The notes beneath the pieces are model-generated. The model was not told the DNA's origin. It did no database searches and was given only the letters and a program-made list of their open reading frames with translations. A stretch of 37,906 nucleotides of DNA from Acidimicrobiia bacterium (GTDB lineage: Bacteria; Actinomycetota; Acidimicrobiia; Acidimicrobiales; Bin134), in contig JAJECA010000059.1 of NCBI GenBank assembly GCA_022822265.1, forward strand, positions 1 through 37,906. The letters are read 5' to 3'. Position numbers and translations under genes: made by a program. This document shows, in pieces, positions 1-6,230 of this stretch (its first letter is position 1; each line of letters starts with the position of its first letter).

Positions 1-1
1 G

Positions 2-1690
2 AACACCCCCGACAACATGCTGGGAATCCGCAACGCTGACTTCGACGTGGTGATGTTCGCCCAGGTTGTCGACAACCACTTCTTCGACATTGTGGTCAGC
101 AACAACTTCGGCGAAATCGACTGCCCGCAGGGCGATTGGGAGTGCGCCATGGCCGCGCTCAACGGCACTCGTGTTGGCGTGGTGGCCCGGGGGGTCGCTG
201 CTGAGCAGATCGCCCGCCAGCTCTTGGACTCCGCCGGGTTCGACCCCGACGATTCCACCTACATCGCCACCGGTTTGGCCGGCACCACGCTGGCCGCATT
301 GGACGCCGACGAGGTGGATTGGGCCATCACCTTTGAGCCCGGATTGAGCACCGCCGAACTCGATGACATCGGATACGCCCCGTTCCGGCTGCGGGCGGGC
401 GACGGGCCGACCGAGTTGGACTGGCCATCGGCGATAATGCTCACCGCACGCTCCTACTGGGATGCCAATCCGAACACCGTCTTGCATTATCGGGCCGCGA
501 TCCTCGAGGCTATGGAGTGGTTGCGCGACCCGGCCAACCGCGACGCGGTCCTGGAGGAGTTGGACGCCCACCTGGGCCTCGACCCTGAAATGGCTGCGTA
601 CATATTCGACAACAACATCGGTTCGATGACGGTTACCGCTGAACTTGACCCGGTCCGGATCACCAACAACGTCAACTACGCCGTTGGCCGAGGCATCCTC
701 GCCGAGGCCCAAGAATTCGGTGAATTCGCGGTGGGCCCGGACATCGATGTCATCTTGCCTGACCCACTGGTGCCGGAGACCGATTTGGTCCGCATCTGTC
801 AGGCGCCCTCGTTCAACGGGCTGGCGGTGCAAGTTGCCGTGGAGAAGGGCATGCTGGGGGATCGCGGGGTTACCGGCGAGTTCGTCCAGTGTCCCTCCGG
901 TCCGGCCAACGCAGCCGCGCTGATTGCCAACGAGGTCCAGTTCTCGGTCAACACGCCCGACAACATGCTGGGTATCCGCAACGCCGGTTTTGACGTGGTC
1001 ATGTTCCAGCAGATCCAGGACAAGCACTTCTTCGACATCGTCGTCAGCAGCAATTTCGGAGAGATCGACTGCGAGCAGGGCGATGTGGACTGCACCATGG
1101 CCGCGCTGGACGGCACCCGGGTGGGAGTTGTGGCCCGAGGGGCGGCGGCCGAGCAGATCGCCCGTCAGCTCTATGACTCGGCCGGTCTCAATCCCGACGA
1201 TGCCACCTACATCGCCACCGGCCTTTCGGGCACCACGTTGGCCGCCCTCTCCTCCGGCGAGGTGGACTGGGCCATCACCTTTGAGCCCGGCCTGAGTCAG
1301 GCAGAGGTGGATGACATCGGGTATGCGCCGTTCTCATTGCGAGCCGGCCAGTTCCCGCCGGAGCTCGATTGGCCGTCGGCAGTCAATACCACCTCTCGGG
1401 AGTTCTTCAACAACAATCCCAATACGGTGGCCATCTACGCCCAGGCCGTGCGAGGCGCCATGGACTGGTTGCGCAATCCCGCCAACCGTGAAGCCGCCCT
1501 AGAGCTGATGAACGGCTTCCTCGGGTTGGATAGAGATGTAGCCGAGGTCGTCTATGAGAAGAACATCGGCATCTTCTCGCTCAACGGCGCCCTCCAGCCC
1601 GCCCGACTCCAGAACAACGTGGATTACGCGGTGGGCCGGGGCATTCTCGAAGAGGCCCAAAACTTCGACGATTTCGCAGTTTCTCCATAG
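2..1690 (+). CDS. NMT1/SsuA-type ABC substrate-binding protein with two tandem domains (5' partial)
   Basis: Periplasmic-type solute-binding component of an ABC importer of the nitrate/sulfonate/thiamine-precursor superfamily. The reading frame is open from base 2, and the residues before the first ATG (base 17) match the second copy, so the true start lies outside the window. The visible 562 residues hold most of one binding domain and then a complete second one. The sequence beginning MLGIRNA recurs exactly 316 codons later (base 17 versus base 965), and conserved blocks such as GTRVGVVARG, TYIATGL and DWAITFEPGLS occur in both halves. Each half ends in a similar YAVGRGIL segment. The ATPase and permease that follow make up the transporter. 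The substrate cannot be told from sequence. A strong hairpin follows the stop. Family and role are confident; the double-domain form is directly visible. Confidence 0.85.
   Translation, partial: NTPDNMLGIRNADFDVVMFAQVVDNHFFDIVVSNNFGEIDCPQGDWECAMAALNGTRVGVVARGVAAEQIARQLLDSAGFDPDDSTYIATGLAGTTLAALDADEVDWAITFEPGLSTAELDDIGYAPFRLRAGDGPTELDWPSAIMLTARSYWDANPNTVLHYRAAILEAMEWLRDPANRDAVLEELDAHLGLDPEMAAYIFDNNIGSMTVTAELDPVRITNNVNYAVGRGILAEAQEFGEFAVGPDIDVILPDPLVPETDLVRICQAPSFNGLAVQVAVEKGMLGDRGVTGEFVQCPSGPANAAALIANEVQFSVNTPDNMLGIRNAGFDVVMFQQIQDKHFFDIVVSSNFGEIDCEQGDVDCTMAALDGTRVGVVARGAAAEQIARQLYDSAGLNPDDATYIATGLSGTTLAALSSGEVDWAITFEPGLSQAEVDDIGYAPFSLRAGQFPPELDWPSAVNTTSREFFNNNPNTVAIYAQAVRGAMDWLRNPANREAALELMNGFLGLDRDVAEVVYEKNIGIFSLNGALQPARLQNNVDYAVGRGILEEAQNFDDFAVSP
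17..1690 (+). repeat. Tandem duplication inside the substrate-binding protein gene, period 948 nt
   Basis: The two halves of the gene align with a constant offset of 948 bases (316 codons). They are clearly diverged at the nucleotide level but largely identical at the protein level, so this is an established in-frame duplication, not a recent copy or assembly artefact. Confidence 0.8.
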
Positions 1691-1697
1691 CAAACCC

Positions 1698-1741
1698 CTC
1701 TTCTGGTCGGGCGGCCCGCTCGGGCCGCCCGACCGGAGGGG
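1698..1741 (+). terminator. Strong hairpin between binding-protein and ATPase genes
   Basis: A perfect 13-bp inverted repeat (left arm 1705-1717, right arm 1722-1734, 4-base loop) can be extended outward with G-U pairs to 1698-1741. No T-run follows, so it is not a classical intrinsic terminator. Hairpins here often stabilise the binding-protein mRNA or partly terminate transcription, so that the binding protein is made in excess over the membrane parts. That role is inferred. Confidence 0.6.
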
Positions 1742-1769
1742 CTGACTAAGGTGTCTTGATGGTGGCGGC

Positions 1770-2546
1770 GTGAATCCAGCGGTCGAACTGAAGGACGTAA
1801 CCCTCATCTTCGGGGGCGATCACCCCAAAGACGAGCCGGTGCTCGCTGTCCAAGACATCGACCTCTCCATCCCGCCCGGCCAATTCGTGGCCGTGGTGGG
1901 GCCGAGCGGCTGCGGCAAGACCACCATTTTGAACATGCTGGCCGGGATCATCGGCGCCACCCGGGGATCGGTGATGCGCCACGGCCAGGAGATCAACGGT
2001 CCCAGCGACGACATCGGCTACATGTTGGCCCGCTCGGGGCTGAGCCCGTGGCGCACCGCTCGCCGCAACGTCGAGCTAGGGCTTGAATTCCGGGGCGTGC
2101 CCCGGGGAGAACGGCGCGAGCGGGCCATGGAATTGCTGGCCAAGCTGCGTTTGGAGGGTTTCGCTGACTCGTTTCCCTCTCAGCTCAGCCAGGGCATGCG
2201 CCAGCGGGTGGCCATCGCCCGCACGCTGGCCATCGACCCCGACCTGTGGCTCATGGACGAGCCCTTCGGTGCGCTCGACGCCCAGACCCGCCTCACTGTC
2301 CAAGCCGAGTTCTTGGACCTTTGGTACGAGACCCACAAGACGGTCATCTTCGTGACCCACGACCTCGAAGAGGCCGTGCTGCTGGCCGACCGGGTGGTGG
2401 TGATGACCGCCCGCCCCGGCCGCATCAAGTCGGACACCATCGTCGATCTGGCCCGGCCCCGAGTGATCGACGAGCTCCGGTTCGACCCGGTCTTCCGGGA
2501 GACCGAGCACAGGATTTGGGAGGAGTTGCGCGGTGAGATCGTCTGA
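1770..2546 (+). CDS. ABC transporter ATP-binding protein, SsuB/TauB/NrtD type
   Basis: Energises the importer encoded by its neighbours. The 258-residue protein has Walker A (GPSGCGKTT), a signature motif (LSQGMRQRVAIA), Walker B with catalytic Glu (LWLMDEPFGALD) and the switch His (VTHDLEEA), so it should be an active ATPase. The start is GTG at 1770; an in-frame stop at 1743 rules out a longer protein, and the nearby ATG at 1759 is in another frame that stops at once. Its 3' end overlaps the permease start by 14 bases, so the two are probably translationally coupled. Family assignment is firm; the substrate is unknown. Confidence 0.92.
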   Translation: MNPAVELKDVTLIFGGDHPKDEPVLAVQDIDLSIPPGQFVAVVGPSGCGKTTILNMLAGIIGATRGSVMRHGQEINGPSDDIGYMLARSGLSPWRTARRNVELGLEFRGVPRGERRERAMELLAKLRLEGFADSFPSQLSQGMRQRVAIARTLAIDPDLWLMDEPFGALDAQTRLTVQAEFLDLWYETHKTVIFVTHDLEEAVLLADRVVVMTARPGRIKSDTIVDLARPRVIDELRFDPVFRETEHRIWEELRGEIV

Positions 2547-3489
2547 CGTCGACGAGCCTCGGGAAGCCGACATGGCCGACCAAGTCCGGTTGGCCGACGC
2601 CCTCAGCCAAGAAGAAGTCGAGGCCCTGATCCCCGAAGAGTCGATTTGGAGATACCGGCTGCGCCGCCTGGACATTCCGGTGCAGATATTTCGGATCGCG
2701 ATCCTGTTTGCGATCTGGGCGCTGTGGCACTACGAATTCGTCTGGAACGGCTGGGAGTGGCTCTCGATTGCCGGCATCCAGCCGTTCCCTGATGTTCCCG
2801 AGACGTTTCGCGCCAGCCCCGGAGAGACCTGGGACTATTTCACCCAGATCTACCACGAGAAGCTCTTCTGGCAGGACCTCTGGGTCACGGTGAAGGAGGC
2901 GTTGTTCGGCTTCGCCATCGGCTCAATCCTTGGTCTCCTCGTCGGCATCGTCCTCGGGCGCTTCCGGCGGGCGGCCAAGACGATGGGGCCGTTTATCGTC
3001 ATCGTCAACGCCATGCCCAAGATCGCCTTCTTGCCGCTGATCTTGATCGTGTACGGCGTGGGCGAAACCTCCAAGGTGGTCTTGGCCGTGATCATCGTGT
3101 TCTTCATCGTGCAAGTGCCCACCCAAGCCGCGGTGGCACTGGTGGATCCCGACTTGGAATTGGTAGCCCGCACCATGGGAGCGTCCCAGCGCCAGCTCTT
3201 CACCAAGGTCACGCTGCCCGGCATCACCCCCGCGGTGTTCGGCGCGCTGCGGCTGTCGGCGGTGATCTCGGTGCTGGCGGTGGTGTTCGGCGAGATCTTC
3301 TCGGCCCGCCGGGGCCTCGGCCAGCGTCTAATCACCGCGGCCAACCAGCTTTCCTACGGCGACACCTTCGCAATCGTGTTCATCCTGGCCCTGATCGCGC
3401 TGATAATGAATGGCGGCATCGGCTTCGCCGAACGCAAAGCCCTCCGCTGGCAAGCCACCCAACAAGGCGGCCAAGTCATCTCGCTCTAA
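2533..3489 (+). CDS. ABC transporter permease, SsuC/TauC type (BPD_transp_1)
   Basis: Integral membrane subunit of the importer. The 318-residue protein has a cytoplasmic N-terminus, a first membrane helix near residue 60, and a cluster of helices in the C-terminal two thirds. The EAA loop that docks the ATPase is visible (ARTMGASQRQLFTKVTLPG). The chosen start is GTG at 2533, overlapping the ATPase gene by 14 bases; ATG at 2572 is a reasonable alternative that would remove 13 residues. Its stop overlaps the stop of the convergent methyltransferase gene by 4 bases, so there is no room for a terminator between them. Confidence 0.92.
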   Translation: MRSSDVDEPREADMADQVRLADALSQEEVEALIPEESIWRYRLRRLDIPVQIFRIAILFAIWALWHYEFVWNGWEWLSIAGIQPFPDVPETFRASPGETWDYFTQIYHEKLFWQDLWVTVKEALFGFAIGSILGLLVGIVLGRFRRAAKTMGPFIVIVNAMPKIAFLPLILIVYGVGETSKVVLAVIIVFFIVQVPTQAAVALVDPDLELVARTMGASQRQLFTKVTLPGITPAVFGALRLSAVISVLAVVFGEIFSARRGLGQRLITAANQLSYGDTFAIVFILALIALIMNGGIGFAERKALRWQATQQGGQVISL

Positions 3490-4940
3490 GGGGGCACTCG
3501 CCCGACAGCTAGTTCTGCAAGACGGGCCAAATCGTCTTCAGCGAGCATTCCGATTACGTCGTAGACCGGCTTGCCTGGTCCGGTGACCGCGTTGAGTGCC
3601 CGGTAGCCAGCGCTGTTCGTAACCGGTTTGTCGGTAGTCAGAAGCACTAGGGGAGCAGTGACACCCGACGAGTGCAGCACAGAAGCTCTTCCGATTGCCT
3701 TCCATAACGTGTCGGTGCGGCGCAGCCCAGGCCGCTGGGTGACGCTGAAGGCACCGGACACGTCGAACAGCCATTGCCGCCCCAGTTGGTCCACGGCTTC
3801 GAAGTTCACCTCCACCCCGCAAGGGAAGCGAACCTTCTCTCGGATGTCTCGGAACCCGCATTGTTGGAGAATCTCACGCGCCATCTCTTGAGCTTTGCGG
3901 CCCTGTTGCGCGGCTCGGATTTGGAAGTTGTCGCTCCATTCAGGCTTGGCGCTGCTTGCTGATGGAGCGACCGTGACCTCCCACTGAAGCTTGTCTGATC
4001 GCTCCTTGAGCCGCTCACGTTCATCGGCAATTCGCTGCTCGGCCAGCTCGATGTAGTCGGCGTCGGTGTCAAAGCCCACATAGTGCCGTCCAGTGCGAAC
4101 TGCGGCTACCGCCGTTGTCCCTGCTCCGATAAAGGGATCGAGAACCAAATCGCCCCGGTAGGTGTAGAGGTCTATCAGCCTTTGGGGCAGTTCCACCGGG
4201 AACGGGGCGGGATGGCCGACACGAGTGGCTGACTCAGGGGAAATCTCCCAAATGTCGGTAGTGGCCTCCATGAACTCATCCACAAAGGCAGTTCCCTCGG
4301 AGGGGAGCTCCTGAGCCGCCCGATCGACTGCGGTCAGAGCTCGGTCGAAGCGCCCTTTAGAGGCAATCACCACCCGCTCGGTGATATCCCGCAATACCGG
4401 GTTTCCCGGCCGCTGGAAGCTGCCCCAAGCACAACTGCCCCCTGCACTGGAAGCCTTCTTCCAGATCACCTCGCCCCTCAGCAGCAGCCCCAGTCGGTCT
4501 TGGAGTATTGAGGTCACGTCGGCTGACAAGGACCTATACGGGCGGCGTCCTAAGTTGGCTACGTTTACCGCGAGGCGCCCACCCGGCTCCAGCTTGCGCA
4601 TGCATTCGGCGAACACTTCTTCAAGCATGGCGAGGAAGTCCACGTAGTCGGCGGGGATATGGCCTTGTCCCACTGCTTCCTCGTATTCCTTGCCCACAAA
4701 GTAGGGGGGAGAAGTCACAACGAGTGCGACTGAGTTGTCGGCGACCTCTCCAGACAGGTCCATCTTGCGGGCATCGCCCACCCAAAGTTGATCGACACAA
4801 GCCGGAGGGGAGACCTCATCCTCCTCGCTGATTTCCGGCACCGGAAACCGGTTGTAGAACGCGGAGGAATCGTGTCCTTCCCGCCGACTTACACCGAAAT
4901 TGGAAGTAGCCGTCCCTCGTTTAGGCCGGGCAGATCCCAT
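3486..4940 (-). CDS. Beta-class DNA methyltransferase (N4-cytosine/N6-adenine) with extra C-terminal domain
   Basis: S-adenosylmethionine-dependent DNA amino-methyltransferase of 484 residues. The catalytic motif TSPPY (76-80) comes before the AdoMet motif DPFIGAGTT (268-276), the order that defines the beta class; SPPY is most often seen in N4-cytosine enzymes. After about residue 345 there is an additional domain of about 140 residues not needed for methylation. Its predicted helix-strand-strand-strand-helix-strand pattern and the segment VEVNFEAVDQ...WLFDVSG recall a PD-(D/E)XK nuclease fold with serine where the lysine would be. No separate restriction endonuclease gene is adjacent, so this may be an orphan or fused modification enzyme. 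A TAACTT hexamer lies 6 bases before the ATG, compatible with a leaderless mRNA. The methyltransferase call is firm; the nuclease-like domain is inference. Confidence 0.88.
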   Translation of the reverse strand: MGSARPKRGTATSNFGVSRREGHDSSAFYNRFPVPEISEEDEVSPPACVDQLWVGDARKMDLSGEVADNSVALVVTSPPYFVGKEYEEAVGQGHIPADYVDFLAMLEEVFAECMRKLEPGGRLAVNVANLGRRPYRSLSADVTSILQDRLGLLLRGEVIWKKASSAGGSCAWGSFQRPGNPVLRDITERVVIASKGRFDRALTAVDRAAQELPSEGTAFVDEFMEATTDIWEISPESATRVGHPAPFPVELPQRLIDLYTYRGDLVLDPFIGAGTTAVAAVRTGRHYVGFDTDADYIELAEQRIADERERLKERSDKLQWEVTVAPSASSAKPEWSDNFQIRAAQQGRKAQEMAREILQQCGFRDIREKVRFPCGVEVNFEAVDQLGRQWLFDVSGAFSVTQRPGLRRTDTLWKAIGRASVLHSSGVTAPLVLLTTDKPVTNSAGYRALNAVTGPGKPVYDVIGMLAEDDLARLAELAVGRVPP

Positions 4941-5000
4941 CTATCGAAGTTACATCGCAGCAGTGACAACTTGGCGGAGCGATCCCGTAGCGGGTTGTGA

Positions 5001-5321
5001 CTATTGGGGCCCGTCAGGTCTCGATTCCATCGCTTCGGCTCGGCCTTCGAGGCGGCCTATCCGGTGGCAAAGGTCCATGACGATGTCGGTGAGCTTGTCG
5101 AGGCGGCTGTGAACGTGCTTGAACCCGTCGTTCATGTCGTCTCGTAGCTTGACGTTTTCGGCTCGCACCGCCTTGAGGCCGTCGCGCATTTCCTGACGGA
5201 TTTGGGTGTTGCCGTCGTTCATATTCTCTTGGAGCTTAGCGATGTCGGCCCGACGGCCGCGGTCAAGATAGAGGGTGAGGGTGATGCTTATCCCCAGCAG
5301 AGCGAGTATGGCTTGTTCCAC
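5001..5321 (-). CDS. Small membrane-anchored coiled-coil protein of unknown function
   Basis: A 106-residue protein. Residues 3-19 form a single hydrophobic helix, followed by a basic cluster (DRGRRAD) and then a long charged region with heptad-like spacing (KLQENMNDG, KLRDDMNDGFKHVHSRLDKL), which predicts a coiled coil facing the cytoplasm. The start is GTG at 5321, preceded by a good ribosome site (AAGGAGG, 4 bases away), unlike the weak sites seen elsewhere in the window. The block MNDG occurs twice, suggesting internal repetition. It resembles small anchored proteins such as the XhlA group only in general form. No function can be assigned. It lies between the methyltransferase and the exporter operon on the same strand. 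Confidence 0.7.
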   Translation of the reverse strand: MEQAILALLGISITLTLYLDRGRRADIAKLQENMNDGNTQIRQEMRDGLKAVRAENVKLRDDMNDGFKHVHSRLDKLTDIVMDLCHRIGRLEGRAEAMESRPDGPQ

Positions 5322-5365
5322 AAGTCCTCCTTAGAGGGCGTGTCGCATGGGGAAAGCTTGGGGTC

Positions 5366-5371
5366 AGTGTA
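5366..5371 (-). promoter_or_regulatory. Possible -10 element for the small coiled-coil gene
   Basis: On the minus strand the hexamer TACACT lies about 45 bases before the GTG at 5321, in a relatively AT-rich gap. No convincing -35 element is seen. Confidence 0.3.
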
Positions 5372-5392
5372 ACAGGATCGTTAACCGCAGCG

Positions 5393-6172
5393 TCAGCAGG
5401 CCTGAGAGTGCCAGCGGCCGTTGCGGTGCTCTAATTCTAGGGACAGGTTGAAGCAGGCTGAGAGGGTTTGTGAGGTCAGCACTTCTTCTAGGGGGCCCTG
5501 GGCTAGCACTTGGCCCTCGCGCAGGAGCAGGGCGTGGGTGAAGTTGGCGGGGATCTCCTCGGTGCGGTGGGTGACCACCACCAGGGGAGGGGCGCCGGGG
5601 TCGGCGGCTAGGCGGGAGAGATCGGTCACCAGCATCTCCCGGCCGCCCAAGTCCAGGGTGGAGGCGGGCTCGTCCAGCAGCACTAGGCCGGGTTCGGTCA
5701 TCAGGCTGCGGGCGATCTGCACCCGCTGGCGTTCGCCTGATGACAGGGTGGCGATGGTGCGTTCGCCCATTCCTCCCGCTCCCACTTGCTCCAGCAGCGA
5801 TGCTGCCCGCTCCCGATCGGCATCGGTGTAGTCGTGCCACCACGGCTCCAATGCCCCATGACGGGCGGTCATCACCACGTCCACCGCCTTCAACTGGGGA
5901 CGCAGCATCTGGGCCAGCGCAGGAGATACGAACCCCACCCGATGCCGCAGTCGGCGCACGTCCACCTCGCCCAGACGCTGGCCCAGCACCTCGACGGCCC
6001 CGGTGGTGGGATGTTCGTACAGCGCGGCGATTCGAAGCAGCGAGGTCTTGCCGCTGCCGTTGGCCCCCAGCACCACCCACCGCTGGCCCGACGCCACCTC
6101 CCAGTCCACCTTGGCGAGGATGGGCCGCTTGTCGCGAGTGAATCCCACCCCGGTCATCCGCAGCGGGGTCAT
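5393..6172 (-). CDS. Stand-alone ABC transporter ATP-binding protein
   Basis: ATPase subunit of about 259 residues with Walker A (GANGSGKTS), signature (LSSGERQRVQIARS), Walker B (LVLLDEPASTLD) and the switch His (VVVTHRTEE). No permease is adjacent, and the sequence cannot show whether it serves the upstream exporter or acts in another role. The frame is open further upstream, but that part is the shadow of the exporter gene; the real start is ATG at 6172 (MTPLRM) or ATG at 6157 (MTGVGF). The start region carries a 35-base tandem duplication. The ATG at 6172 overlaps, as ATGA, the stop of an 18-codon reading frame beginning at 6225. Last gene of the MarR-exporter operon. Confidence 0.88.
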   Translation of the reverse strand: MTPLRMTGVGFTRDKRPILAKVDWEVASGQRWVVLGANGSGKTSLLRIAALYEHPTTGAVEVLGQRLGEVDVRRLRHRVGFVSPALAQMLRPQLKAVDVVMTARHGALEPWWHDYTDADRERAASLLEQVGAGGMGERTIATLSSGERQRVQIARSLMTEPGLVLLDEPASTLDLGGREMLVTDLSRLAADPGAPPLVVVTHRTEEIPANFTHALLLREGQVLAQGPLEEVLTSQTLSACFNLSLELEHRNGRWHSQAC

Positions 6173-6200
6173 CCGGTGCCCACCCCGGTCATCCGCAGCG
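6144..6200. repeat. 35-bp tandem duplication at the ATPase start (22-bp perfect repeats)
   Basis: Bases 6144-6165 are repeated perfectly at 6179-6200. The offset is 35, not a multiple of three, so the duplication puts the upstream ATG (6225) out of frame with the ATPase. Confidence 0.85.
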
Positions 6201-6225
6201 CCAAAGCCTGTCCTTGGCTGCTCAT
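6169..6225 (-). other. 18-codon upstream reading frame overlapping the ATPase start by ATGA
   Basis: Begins with ATG 5 bases after the exporter stop, encodes MSSQGQALALRMTGVGTG and ends in TGA at 6171-6169, sharing ATGA with the ATPase ATG at 6172. Its end repeats the ATPase N-terminus (RMTGVG). It is probably the old N-terminus of the ATPase, cut off by the 35-bp duplication, and could now serve to reinitiate ribosomes on the ATPase. Both readings are inference. Confidence 0.5.
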
Positions 6226-6230
6226 CGTTC

